NCBI RefSeq assembly: GCF_002078875.1
Contig: NC_034410.1
Location: forward strand, 97,734,384 to 97,798,383
DNA from: Numida meleagris
Lineage: Eukaryota > Chordata > Aves > Galliformes > Numididae
Direction: 5' to 3'
Length of the DNA: 64,000 nucleotides
Part shown: positions 39,268 through 52,762 of the stretch, piece by piece
Layout of the letters: each line of letters begins with the position of its first letter
Position numbering within the stretch: the stretch's first letter is position 1
Notes under the pieces: generated by a model
The model's database searches: none
The model's input: the letters and a program-made list of their open reading frames with translations, nothing else
Told to the model about the DNA's origin: nothing
Translations under genes and position numbers: made by a program

Positions 39268-39442
39268 CTTTCACTATTAGTTCTGCATAGTTCGATACTC
39301 CAACTCCTCCTTCTGTTTGAATCATGCAGCGATAGTTGCCAGCATCCCGCTTCGTGGCATTTACCACATTAAAAAGAGCTACAAATCGTCGAGCATTGAA
39401 CACCTTTATGTTCTTCAAAGGTGCATCCTTTACGTAAATACC
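39268..39442 (-). CDS. PTPRM: PTPRM exon encoding the second half of the Ig-like domain
   Basis: This 175-bp exon holds 58 codons plus one base. It starts GIYVKDAPLKNIKVFNARRF, continues through FNVVNATKRDAG and YRC (second Ig cysteine, with the usual Asp-Ala-Gly-x-Tyr-x-Cys signature) and ends SNYAELIVK. One N-glycosylation sequon (Asn-Ala-Thr) is visible at 39353-39361; human PTPRM has Asn-Thr-Thr at the equivalent place as I recall. The acceptor is TTTGCCTAG and the donor GTATTT, a weaker match to consensus than the neighbouring donors. It enters in phase 0 and leaves after the first base of a glutamate codon. With the 56568-56683 exon it makes a 291-bp in-frame unit spanning the whole Ig domain. 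Confidence 0.97.
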
Positions 39443-42400
39443 CTAGGCAAAGAAACAAAAATAAAGAACATTGTTAGTCACACTTTAAAAAAAAAATTAA
39501 AAAAAATTCTATTTCTCTTAAGCTCCCCAAGAGAGGAGACAAGGTGAAGGCAGAAGCCTGTACTGTTACTTTTACAGATGTTTACACTGGGTAAGACTCT
39601 ATTGCCTTCCCATGTGAGTTAAAACATTCATCATCAGTGGGCGACCACTCATGTGGAACAGCTGCTTTCAACTCTTTATAGATAAACTAACAGAAAAATT
39701 GGAAAGCAATGTAACATTTTACTTGCTTGGCTTACCTCACACAAGTACTTAAAGTTCGTTGGTTTTTGCTTTGTTTTGTTTTTCCTAAAGAAGTATGAAA
39801 CTCAGCATATGCAGTTTCTATTCTCCTCCGCATCTGCTATTCAGCATTTGCATTTGGCACAGCTTGCATAGAAATCTAAGTGTATGGCTGTCATATAGCA
39901 GCACCCACACTTGGGGATTATCACTGAGTCAGGTGGAAGAGACTTGCCACAGATTTACAAGGTGCATGACCAGCAAGGCTGAAGTTGTCTCAATTTCACA
40001 GTTTCTCAGCACAGTACTGGGAACTGGGCAATTTCTACTCTAGTGCAACATCTTGCTCTCAATTCAACATCTTGCATGCACGGAACAAGAAAATTATCTA
40101 CATAAAGTTGAGGTGCACAAGGACCCTAAGTCCCAGCCTGCTGTGTCCTGTCATCCAATGCACGTCTGGAAGAGGAAAAGAGGGGAGCAGACAGAAGAGG
40201 ACAGACATGATGTCTTGCCACGTCCTCTGACATGAAGCTGAGGGTTGAGAGACAGCTCTTATATCCTCACCAGAACTCATGCTCTAGTTGGCCATGAAAT
40301 AGGCTAGATCCACTCGGAAACTTCAAATAAGCTTCAGAAAATGTAATAACCCAATTATTACAGCTGGTTAAAAAATTTATACACAAAATCTACTTAAAGC
40401 AGTTATTCAAACAAGCAATGTGTACTTTCCACACAAACGTATGCTTTTCAATAAATTGAAGCCTACAGCCATTATTAAAGCATTATAAGAAACTGTGGAG
40501 AACCCCAACAAGCACCTCCCCAAAGATGTTATCCCCGGGAAGGCATCTGTAGCCTTATGATATTTAATTATACCAGTTATTTTTGGTAGGTTTTCCTGAA
40601 TTCAGGAGCTTCAGGCAGGGAAAGGGTCCTGTGCAAGCTTCCATAAACTGTCAACACAGTTGGTGACATCTGTTTCCGTGCCCTGGAATTTATAGCTTAT
40701 CCAATGGAATTTAAGAGCAATATAGGAAACACTGACTTCAATTTGTTATGGCCTTCACTTGTCAGCATACTGAAAGTAACCTTAAAGTACCAGATAAAAC
40801 CAGAGAGCTATGAGAAACAGCTGCACTAAATTAAATGTATCCATAATCACAAAACTAAGTCAAAGTTAATCATGCCATTGATGCCAAAGAAAGCATCATA
40901 ATTAATCATAAATACCGTTTGCATTCTCTTAACACTGTAAGGTGAGAGTTATTTCCTCTTAAAAAATAAACATGGGTGACACACAGCTCATTTAAAAGAA
41001 AAAAACCTTGTAGGATGCCCAAAGAATGTACTGCCATGCCTTAAAATTTACTCAAAAGATTACTTGACAATTACTTAGAATTACTGCCAGCTCCTTAGAA
41101 TTCCCAGAATTCCAAGCTGCAGAAAAACAGATTTCTCTGATGTGGTACTTACTAAAAACAAAACTTGGAAAGAAGCATTCCAAACAACTGCTGCAAAACT
41201 ACCATTTTTACTGATTTTGCCACTGTATTATCACGCAAGCAAAAATGGTAGGAAATAGCAGGATGCAAGCTAAGTAGGTTATATACATTCTTGGAGAATT
41301 AACATTATTTAAAATCATATATATTTTTAATTCCTAAACCAATGACTGATTAGCCCTAATTATTAGAGCTGCTAAGCAGGCACAGATCATTGTTCTCAGA
41401 CTTTAAAGACTTGTGCTTCTGTTGCGTCTACCCATGCTAGCTTTTTCTTTTTTCTACGTGCAACATCAGGAAGCTCTGCACGGGCTATGTCTTCCTGCCA
41501 AGAAACCTGTAAATAACTCTCCGGGGAACAACTTGCCATCACACATAGATTAATTCCAGCGCCTACACTAGCTCAGTTGATTTCAAATGTGAACAAGAAC
41601 CTCTGTATTCCAGCTGCAGAGCACACCTACCCCTCATGTGGGGCTTCTACGGCCAGAGTTTAGCAGGATCCTCACAAGTTACAACAAAACTGAAACACTG
41701 TGCAAATATTTTAAGGTTTAGTTTTTGCTGTCCTTTTACCTACCTGACAAAGGCTACAGGATGCTGTTAAAGGGAGGCAAAGTGAAAGGACTAGGCAATG
41801 CCACAAGGCAGGATATTCTCTGTCTTATTCTGGAAGAGCCAAGGCCGTGAACAGAGAAGACCAAGGAAAAGTGAGATGCATTCCCACTCCCTGCTGGCCC
41901 CGCAGAGAGGGCAGTCTCCTACCACAAACCTATTCACACCTCTACAGATCCTGACCACTGCTGCCTAATTTCTTTCACCTTTTATTTATTCTCAAACATA
42001 CCAATCTCACCTGATTTCAAATATCTTAACTGCTGTTCTGAAACACCAGCAATCTTAATCAAATAGCTGACAACAGGGATGTGCTACACATGATATCCAT
42101 TCACATACCAATAATTTTGACTGGAAAACAGAAAAGCCTTAGCTTGCTTCACAGAGGCGCATCATTTTGTTCAAATCATGAAGTTCCATGAGCATTAAAG
42201 AGAACTCAGCTTGGCTTTAAAGAAGATTTGAGGCTTTTTGTCCTCCACTGAAATTCATACATGAAACAGATCATTATGGGTGCCTTCAAAATTAATGAAG
42301 GAGCTCCAAAATAGAAAGTCTTTATTATCATTACTACCGCACACCTGCAAAGTATATGTATACTAGTATAAATAAAGATCATGACTGACTTGTCTTAAAC

Positions 42401-45400
42401 TCATATAGAGACAAAGTGCAACGTGTCTAATTATATGTTAGAACTCTAGCAATCCTACAGAAATCACCCATATGACATTCCCTACCAGAACTCAAAGGAA
42501 AAAAAAATGTTTTTTTTTTCCCTATAGTCTTTCTGTGAAAAATATATTTCCAAGGAAAAAGTAGTGTTTGGAATAGAGAGAGAGACTAAGAAACATAATT
42601 TGTTTACTTTCCACAAGAAATAACATGGCTCAAGAGAGCAAGCCTTTCCTCTCCAGCAAACGAGGAGAGTCACCTAATTGATATAAGCCTGAGCATAAGT
42701 GAATGATAATCAAAGTAATAAATTCAAGAATAAGAAGAGTTCAATTTACAGGAAATGAGAAAATAAAAATGAAGAGAGTTAAGCACAAAATAAAGAGGAA
42801 AGAAAACCAAAGTAAACCTACAATGCCCTCCAAAAATCACTTATTTCTGCAACTGCCAAGTGCATAAAGAGCATTTTTCAGACTAAAAATCTTATTTACC
42901 ATTTCACAAACAAATACAGAAATGTTTCTATTTTAATTCTATCCACACGGCCAGCTTCTCTCTCTTTTATTTGTGATTCACATTTCTCCTCCCCAAAGTG
43001 TCTTCAGGAAGCTGCTCAGCTATGACAGTGGGCACGTTCATGGGAGAGTACATCAACCATATTTCCTTTTTCATATTAACAGGTCCCTTCAAGCATACTG
43101 TATGATAAACAAGTGCCCCATACAAATTGTGAACAGCTATTTCACTCAGAATACCTAAAAATAATACATTAATACCAAATGAACATTCCCTCACTGAATA
43201 TAATAGAAGACACATCTACAATTTTAAAAAAAAGTATTATGCTTAGGAGCACTCACAAAAATGATTTTTTAACTCAAAAGCAAAATTTTGAAGTTGCACA
43301 AATAAAAAGGCCACTTATGATCTATTGCTTTAACAATTATAGCAATAAAAAGCTTAAATCTCAGCTCTTTTAAGGTAGATGTTGAAATTTACTGTCTTGC
43401 AAATTAATAATCTTTATGTGAAGTCCTCATAAATACATCATATCTTAATGAAAATTAAACAAAAAAATGACAGGTCTGTAATCTGCTAGTCCCACTGCAG
43501 AAAACAGTACACAATTCATGATTTTCAATGAAACATGATGGCACTGTATATTAAAGACCATTAAAACAGACTGTCAGAGCAACACTGTAGGGTCTTTGTG
43601 GTTTTTGTGTTTTGTGTTGCTGTTTCCTTTTAAATTCAGATCGCCAGGATAAATACAGTTATTTTTACTTTGCTCAGTAGTTCTGTTGGGCTGTGTGAAA
43701 GACTGAGGTTTTAATGCAGATTAAGCCTGCTAGCTTCTTCTGCCTCTGGGACCCGGAAAACTGCATGAACAGGACACTTCATTCTTTGGAAAGAGGAAAA
43801 TGCCTTAATCATTTAATCCTAGACCTGTTTGGAGTACAAAGGCTGCATCCCTAAGGCAGAGCTACCTAACTTAGCACAGAAGAATTCTGACTACAAAAAA
43901 ATGGACTGCAAAATGCTGAGATCCAAAAATGAACATACCAGATTCCTCTGGTTGCTGAGAAACCTTTATGTTTTGAAATGTTCAGAGAATGCTTCACCAA
44001 AACAAAAAACAACTAAACAAAAGCAAACAAAACCACACCAAGAATGCTATTTATGCAAAACAATGAATATAATTAATTGGTGAGTCACTGGTAAGAATAC
44101 ATTTTCTATTAAGCAATATGTAATTTAATATACAGATATTTAAAAAAAACCTTAATTTAACCTTGGGATATAAACAGCTTGAAAATCTATTCTTCTAGTA
44201 CCACTATATTAAATTCATCCAGAGACAGCATAAAACACCCTAAAAATGCACATTATTTTTCCTTTCTAGGCAAGCTAGAGTGAAAAGAAATAGGTTGATG
44301 GTTATTTAAATTAGACTTACAGTCTTGTTTAGGCAATGAACTAACACTAAGTCTTCTAAATGAACAGCAATTTAGTAGCAGCAAGATATATATTAAAGCT
44401 TTCAGAAATAGTTTTAACAAAAATGCAGCAGTAATTCAAAAGGACTGAAGTTCTGGGATGTTATATCCATCACTACCACTGCATTAATCATTCTCAAAGC
44501 ATGTTTCAACAATTTTTGCCAGAAGAGACTTAAAAGGAAGCATCGGTCAGTTACCCTCTGTTCATACAGGTAGATTAAGCAGCTTTTCATACATTTATTA
44601 AAAGAAAGGGTTTGCATTATCCCACTTTCAAATATGCACATTTATAAAATCCTGATTAGAGTCATGCTAGTGGGATCTCAAATAACATCAGCAGTGCCAG
44701 AAGTAATTTGGTTTAAAATACGCATTAAATCTAAATCAAATAGCAATTAATACCTCAACAAAATTGCTTCACGGAGTTCATATTTTTCATTCTAATAATG
44801 TCGATAGTTGACTCTACCTCTGAATTTCCAGAATTGCTTTCACAACCAAGACAACTGCTTGTCAGTCTAGATTAGAACCACCACAGATCCTATGACTATC
44901 CTGTATTTATTCCATCTGTATAAGTTAACAAGTGTACTTCATTCAAGTAATGAGGCCATGCTGGAAAAAAGATTATTATTGTCCTGTTAGGAATTACTCT
45001 ACTATGAGCCAGAACTGCGCTCTGTATGAGTAACTAATGGGCACTCAAGCAAAATGCTATTGTTTTGCCATTCAGGAAAGATTTCAGGTTTCAGTATTTT
45101 AATGTCTGATTACTTATTCTTTTCTTCAAATGACATAGCTCTCCATAAATCTCTATTTCTTATGACTAAACCCAAATGATGGTTGTAGCTACAAGGTAAA
45201 ATTGTAAAATATACTGAAGCTACACATCAACTAGTCACATTATTAAATATCAAGCAATATTATCTATTTGAAGATACAATTAAACATGCAGAAAGTAAAC
45301 AAAGACATTATTGTATTTTCTAGAGCCACTCAACTCAGTGTAATTTACCCAAAGCAGTTACTCAGTACTTACATACTGATTTTTTTTTTGTTTCATTCTG

Positions 45401-48340
45401 ATAGGAGCAGATCTGTTATTACTACACAGAAGTTTTCAAAAGGAAGAAAAAGCACCAACAAAACTTCTCTATTTATTTTATATTTTTTACATGAAATTCA
45501 AGAGCAATTGAGAAATGTTAATAATCTCTAACAATTTTCCAGCGCTCACAAGTACGTAAAAATCTCAAACCTTCTTTCCATTCACCTTTAATAGCACACA
45601 ACAGAATCCAAAACCATTTGTACAGAATGATGTTCTCAGAAACATCTGGAGAAAACAGAGCACTAGCAAATCTGTCTCTAAAGGATAAGTTTATGTTTCA
45701 TAAAGAAATTACGGCAACTATCCAAGTATATGCTAAGCATTTTGCTGTACCCATAGTTCTATTTATTAAGTCATTTAATCTCACTCTGTATCTTAATTCT
45801 TTGAAACACAAAACAATAAGTACTCATTGTGCTTTTACCTGTATTAAAAATTACAAATTAGGATGAACACCTTGCTGAAAAATGAAGACTATATAAGTGA
45901 TTTTCAATACTTTGGCTTGGAGTTCTGCAGATGCCAGGCATAGGCATATGGAGGGGCTGGGAAGGAGGAGAGGGTTGAAGAGAAAATGAAAAAGGAAAGA
46001 TCATTAGCATAATTTTCATTTGTACATATGATGGAAAGTGATGTAGGCATTTGTCTGCCTTTTCTCTCCAATTATATAACAGGACAAGTAAAAAAAAAAC
46101 CTACAAAAACAACACTGTGCTCATGTCCCATATTCTCTTCATGAAAAGTGCTAGCTTGTTTGCAAAGGAAAGAGGCACGTGAAGAAAGTCCACCATGCAA
46201 GTCTGGGGGACAACTTCAAGTTTAAACCTTTGAAAATTTTAAACAACCACAAAAACAGTCAAAACTCAATGATGAGTCCTACAAAGTAGCCAAGGAACAC
46301 ACACACATTTCACAAGAAACTACGTCCTGTGCAGGGTGGAAGAGCTGCCTTTTTGGAGTGTGAGGAATTAAGAGATGCACATCATGGGTAAAGTATACGT
46401 CTCAACAGTGACAATAGCCACAGCAGTAACACTCAATAATAACTAATGTATACATTGGTTTATGTAGAAGAGAAACTCATGTAGAGGAGACTGGCTGGAG
46501 GTGTTTGAGTTTAATTACCAAGTCAGTCCTATAGTTCAACAACCATCCCCATAACAGACATTCTCCAGTGCTCCTTTTCTATTGTCTTCCCTTTGGGTTT
46601 AATTTAATTTAGTCTTTATTTCAGTTCTCTTTGCTTCAAACTATCTTAAACTGCCCTTGATCTTAAAAAAGAAGCCTCCATACCACTCCCATTTGAGCAC
46701 TATGCCTCCCAGCAGGAAGTCCGTACATTTTAACTACAGTATTCATTGTAAAGGTCACTGCTTCTTTCTCCCAAAGGTCCAAGAGCATAGCACAGAAAGC
46801 TGATTGAATTTACTTCATCAATTGCCTGACTTGTATGTGTCCCTAAGCAATTCTACTACTGCTGAACAGTGCTTCAGATCGAGGCAGTCTTCAGGGTCCA
46901 GCAAAAGGCATACCTAACACGCTGCTGAGATGCAAGTTGAATTTAACCAGCCTCAAGTGGCACAGGTCAGCTGTTAAATTATCTCAGGTCTGCCAATCAC
47001 CATTTGCTATATTATTTAAAACTCCGGAAAAACTGGAACGTTAATACATCACAGCAAGGCTCTTGAAAAAAAGAACACTACTTCGGTCACTTCATGTCTA
47101 ATTCAGACAAGTATATCAAGATTTGACTGCCAAAGTAACTTTTCTTATATATTACATTACCAAATGAAAATATGAGTGGAGATGGATTGAGATGGAGAAG
47201 AGGGATGGACTTGAGCATTCCCTCTAGCTTGTGTATGTCCATCAATCTCTTGAGTATGCTAATTTTCTACAAATTAATGTGTGCAGTTAATTTATTATTA
47301 ACTGTTAGTTTGAGTACTTGAGACAGCTCTAAAATACGGAAAAAAAAAAGAACTACCACCTGTTACAAGAAGCTTTCTGTCAAAAGTCCAAGTTTCTTAC
47401 TATCCTTTTTAAGTAAAAATATTGACTCCCTTATGTGGCATTTCTGACTCTCTTTATGGACAGAAGGTGCCACAGAACATCCTCAGCAAATGAGCTGCTA
47501 ATTTCACAGGTTATTGAAAACGAACTTTGCCAAGATGTCTCCAAATGTCTCAAGGCTTTGTTTTCTTGTCCATTACCAAGGCCCCTGTGGATTTCACAGC
47601 TTCCAGTGCATCTCCAAAAGCAAAATATCTGTAATAATAAATATTTCAAGTTTACTTTTCTGCAAAAATCTCTTTTGGTCCCAGGAAATTACTAAACAGA
47701 GGATTACAGGTCTGGATAATTTTTATGTGTGTGATAAAAAGGCTATTTTCAAGACAAAAAAAACCCAGCACCTATATTACAAGTCTTCAGATTCCATTTT
47801 TCATACATAAGCAGCAACACTTAATATACTGATTGAAAACAGTGTATTTTACTGTCACAAGCATATTCTTGGCAGAGTAGCATCCACCTGTCCTAGACAA
47901 GTGGCGATGGATTGCCTCTCAGAAACGATATTTGATATCACTCCTTGCAGTCCGATGGATGACTGGCACTGCAGAGCAATGCACAACCCCCCCCTCAAAA
48001 GAAATTTCTGCTGATCAAGAGTCACTTACATTTCTTCATTAAAATCATCAAATTCGCTTGTTTCCATGCACCTGAATTTTTTAGTTTCTGATCTGGCATC
48101 AGTGTCAGTGATCTCCATGTTATTCCTTGGTCTAAAGAGTCTGATTTATCAAAAGTTTTGACTGATGCCATAACGTAAAACACTATAGAGACTTCTGACA
48201 GATATTTTCACCAGAAATCAAATACCGTAGATAACATTTCAAGCTTCCAAAATGTGATTTGCATTCTCATCACTTAGGAATGGTGGAACTGGTTCCTGAG
48301 GCTAGGAGTGAACTTTATTCTTCTAACTACCGTTTTTTGA

Positions 48341-49008
48341 GGGGTAGAGTGGCTGGAAGACTGTGTAGAGGAAACCAACCTGGGGTATTGGTCGATGCTT
48401 GGCTGAACATGAGCCAGCAGCGGGTCCAGGTGGCCAAGAAGGCCAATGGCATCCTGGCTCGTATCAGAAATAGCGTTGCCAGTAGGAGCAGGGAAGTTAT
48501 TGTACCTCTGTACTCAGCACTGGTGAAGCCATACCTCGAGTACTGTGGCCAGTTTTGGGCCCCTCACTGCAAGAAAGACATTGAGGCCCTGGAGCATGTC
48601 CAGAGAAGAGCAATGAAGCTGGTGTGGGGTTTGGAGCACAAGTCTTATGGAGAGCAGCTTAGGGAGCTGAGATTGTTCAGTTTGGAGAAGAGGAGGCTCA
48701 AGGGAGACCTTATCGCTCTCTATAACTACCTGAAGGGAGGTTGTAGTGAGCTGGGGGTCGGCCTCTTCTCTCTTGTAACTAGTGACAGGACGAGGGGGAA
48801 TGGCCTCAAGTTGCACCAGGGGAGATTCAGGCTGGATGTTAGGAAATACTACTTTTCTGAAAGAGTGGTCAGGCTCTGGAATAGGCTGCCCAGGGAGGTG
48901 GTGGAGTCACCGTCCCTGGAGGTGTTCAAGGAACATTTAGATGTTCTGTTGAGAGACATGGTTTAGTGGGAAATACTGGTGATAGGTGGACGGTTGGACT
49001 GGATGATA
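48341..49008 (+). mobile_element. CR1 LINE fragment with intact ORF2 C-terminus
   Basis: The plus strand keeps an uninterrupted C-terminal part of CR1 ORF2, ending at 48966. It includes [60 protein letters not shown] and [20 protein letters not shown]. The open frame extends upstream to 48259, but that first part has no clear CR1 similarity. The 3' UTR (GGTGGACGGTTGGACTGGAT) stops at 49008 without the usual final 35-40 bp and ATTCTATG tail. It abuts an oppositely oriented CR1 piece. This is not a host gene; no endonuclease or catalytic core is present. Confidence 0.9.
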
Positions 49009-49009
49009 T

Positions 49010-49320
49010 TCCCTGCAGAGTTGCTTTCCACACTGTCAAGCTCCAACATGTACATTGGGTTACTCTTTTCCTGGCTCAGGACTGTGCATTTCCCTTTAAT
49101 TAATTTCTCAAGGTTTCTCTCTGCCCATTTCTCCAGCCTGCCAAGGTCCCTCCGGATGTGGCAGCACAACCCCCTGGTGTATCTGTCACTCCTCCAACTT
49201 TGTATTACCTGCAAACCTGCTGAGGGTGCACTCCACTATCATACAAGACAGTGATAAAGAGGCTAAACAGTACTTGCCCCAGCATCAGTTCCTAGGGTAT
49301 GCTACTAGTGACTCGTCTCT
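49010..49320 (-). mobile_element. CR1 LINE fragment, internal ORF2 region, opposite strand
   Basis: The minus strand shows the stretch of CR1 ORF2 after the reverse transcriptase core. It reads DLGRLEKWAERNLEKLIKGK, then NPMYMLELDSVESN near 49020-49060. The plus-strand reading contains TTCTCCAGCCTGCCAAGGTC and GCAAACCTGCTGAGGGTGCA, both common CR1 complement sequences. It has no CR1 3' end and directly abuts the plus-strand CR1 that ends at 49008. Confidence 0.85.
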
Positions 49321-49435
49321 ATAATGTGCATTATCTATTAAAAAGTACAACCAGTACCCATAATGAACACCAACCTTAACTGCTAACATGCATACAAGTT
49401 TCTTATTAGCCAAATATAAGTATGGCTTAGTTTTT

Positions 49436-49500
49436 TCATGGTTTCTTTTCTGTTTGTTTCTTTTTCTTTTCCTTTCTCTTTTTTTCCCCTTTCTTTTTTA
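49436..49500. repeat. Pyrimidine-rich tract
   Basis: About 65 bp of almost pure T and C on the plus strand (TTTCTTTTCC and similar). It reads as a purine tract in the PTPRM transcript. Confidence 0.85.
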
Positions 49501-50813
49501 GCCTACAGTGAGGAAATTGGTAAAAATGGTTAGTTTATCTGTATGTGTGTTAATCTCCCAGTTTCTCTTTTTCTCCTCAAAGAACTTACAATCTCTTGAC
49601 ATAATCCGAGCACATTTGAAGGAGTATTTCAGTTCTTACTGTGTCTGTAAAAATAAACAGCACAGTTCTGCAAGGTTACCCAAAGCAGAAACTAAAGTGT
49701 ATTACAGGCATCAGACAATGCACACTTAAGGCAGATAATGCAAGAAAAGTTTTCATAAAAGTTCACAGCTTATTAGACATGACACATCACAAGCCTCATA
49801 TTCTGTCACTCACAGAACTTTTTGTGTCTTATAGTAAGATTACAATACAATTAAAGAAAAGTAAATGAATTAAAAGTGATTAATGGTAATTAATGGAAAA
49901 GATACAACACTGAGTGAAAGAAAGACACTAAATACACACTGTACTTGAGAGGAGAACACAAAGAATTTCTCTTAACAAAAACTGGAAACGATATTAAATG
50001 GTTAACAGAATCTAAAAATGTTTAGCTTTCATCTATGTAGTAAGGCCCTCTTTACCCTCCTTCCTGCAGGGCACTAATTTTCACCCTAATAGTAAAATTA
50101 TCTTTGTGGGTAACCTGAGAAAACACACCCATATGAACATACATCAGGATACATGACAAAATCTTTAGTTTCTACATGTTGTTGAAGCTCTTCTCAAGTC
50201 AATGGACTCATGAATATTTGCTATGCACAAAGCAGTTTTATCAGTTTTGGGAGAATGAGTCGGAAAAGTGACCTCCTTCACTCCCATAGTACAAGAAAGC
50301 ATGCACAGATCAGACTCAAATTATTTATCTTTCTAATGTTCTGAACATCTTTAGATCTGTCTTTTTGTTCAATTTAGGTTACCAGTTCCACCTTTTGGCA
50401 TTATTAAGTTGTTATTAAGTGTAGATTATTCAATTTTAATAGGTAAAATGCTGCTTTATTCTAGTATTTCTTAGTACTAGGAAAATGTTTGAAACATTTT
50501 TTCCTGAAGTGTTTCCACATTTACTCATGAAAACAGCAATAAATGAAAGAAGTTCACACTCTAACAGAAAACTCTTGTAAAACTCAAGGACATGGATTCA
50601 ACTCTTGAGATATTTTATGAGACTTCCATAACCAAGCAGAGGCTACTGTACAAATGCACAAAGTATTTTGAACATCCTACATTATTTTCATAATTCGCCA
50701 GTAGTCATAGCGTTGGTTCTACATCCTCACAAGGATGTTTTTCATACCTCCCAGCTGTGTGTGCATGTATGCGTATGTATTTCTAAGGAAAAATCTATCT
50801 GATATCTCATCTA

Positions 50814-50919
50814 AGGCAGCCTGGTCTAGTGGTTGGCAACCCTGCCCACAGCAGGGGGATTGAAACCAGATGATCTTTAATGTCCTTTCCAACCCAGGCC
50901 ATTCTATGATTCTATGAAA
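50814..50919 (+). mobile_element. CR1 LINE 3' tail fragment
   Basis: About 106 bp of CR1 3' UTR: GCAGCCTGGTCTAGTGGTTG, then TTTCCAACCCAGGCCATTCT and tail ATTCTATGATTCTATGA. It is the same 3' UTR type as the 19400-19710 copy. Confidence 0.92.
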
Positions 50920-52743
50920 TAATTTGTCTTCTAGAACTCACTCAGAATTTCTATTTCCTTTTGAATAAATAATAAATAATGCATTCAGATTTTGCAGCTT
51001 TTCATGAAGAGGAATACAGTTTTTCATCCTCTTCGTACTTTCAGCAGATTATCTAAAATAACTGATAAGGTAAAAGACAGCTTTCAGGAGAGAGAAGAAA
51101 TGTCAAATCCCTTATTAACAGGTAATAAACTGTACACCTATGACAGAGAAGACTTGCCACAGATGTGATACTGTTCCTACTTTCTTAGATGCAAATACAG
51201 CAGCTTCTGTTCTGTACGTATATACCATAGGTTTAAAGATTTGACCTTCTCCCCTTCAATCAGAGAACATCCACATATCTGTAATATGTGTGTCTCAATG
51301 ATATTTTTAAGTAATTATTTAAATTTCAACCACTCTTAGAAGGAGACTAGGAAAAACGCATTGAAGTCATTGATCTCTCTCACCAAATGTAGCTCTCCAC
51401 TGCATTTTTGAGCAACACTTCTCAGGAAAGGCTACCTACACTGAGCCAATGTACAACTGTCTGAAAAGTGTAATTGCCACATTTAGTGATGTTGTAACAA
51501 ATCTTCAGGAATTAATATCAACGAATTCCATGATACCTGGCTGTTACATGAACTGCAGTTCCCCTGAAATGACACTCTACATTGCTTTAGGAGTCAGCAG
51601 CACACAGAAGCAACTGAATGAAGCAGCTGTAAATTAGGACAAGAAGCAGATAGATGTGCAAAATAAAGAGAGGAAGTCAGGTCTGAGAAGCTGAGGAACA
51701 AACAAGAAAATTGCAGAACCTGTGGGATTTAACAAGTGTGCCTCCGTCAAAGATGTCACTGAAGTCAGTTAAAACTTTTCCTAGGATTCTTCTAACTGTA
51801 CACTGATATTCCAGATGCCTGATTTAAGTTTTGGAGGTCAATTCCCAGAAGTGCTGAACACTTGTTACTGCAGCTAGCATCAGTAAACTCTGAGCATGGA
51901 AAATACTATGTCTTGCCTTACATGCAGAAGATCAGGTACAGATAACTCAAACTCTGTTTCCAAAAGTAAGAGGTAAGTTTTGATTTCCCAGTGCCTATGT
52001 TCCTCAACTACAAAATGAAGATCCCATTATTCCACCTCATAGAAACAACTTAATATTGTGATATGCTAAGATCAGCAGTAAAAATTCCATTAGAAAGTGA
52101 ACAAGAGTTATTAGAATTGATTTGTACAGTATTTAGCATGCAAAGTGAAGCATACACTAGTATGAAGCAAACCAAATATTAAGGAACTATTCATCAGCTG
52201 AATACTGTCCACTATAATGAACAAGATGGGAGTTCTATAGGAAAAAAAAGATGTTAGTATGTAGACTAAAAAATGAATGCTCAAGACATTCAAACTTCTA
52301 AGGCTGATGAGGCACAACTTTTCCCAAGTGTAGCCTTCAAAATAATTATTTTAATATTCAATCAGTTTTCATTTGATAATCATTTTAATTTCAGCTACTA
52401 TTGAGTATAATAGTTTGTGTATGCAAATATTAAAAACATACAAGTTCACAATTCATACACCTGCAGAGAAGAAAATCTGTATGTGTATATTTCAGGCTGG
52501 CAGAGGAAGATATCTACCAGTTTTTAAGTAAATTCTCACTTTTTTAAAGTCCTGGCTCAAAGTTGGTGCTGGTAAAAATAAGCAAATAAATAAATAAAAA
52601 TTATTCTTTCACATTCTTCTGCCCTCCAGCAGAAGGGTACTTTCAAAAAAGCACAGATTATACAGTGTTTTTTCATCTGCCAATTAACTAAACATTAACT
52701 CAAGACTTTCAGAAGACAATGCCTCAGCTTCATGTGTTCTGCA

Positions 52744-52762
52744 TTTTTTTTTTTTTTTTTTT
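52744..52762. repeat. T19 homopolymer
   Basis: The longest single-base run in the window. No retroelement is recognised beside it. Confidence 0.9.

Noticed and set aside
48259..48966. The 235-codon frame, longest in the window, as a possible host gene
   Set aside because: From about codon 30 on it is the C-terminal part of CR1 ORF2. It is a transposon remnant, not a cellular gene.
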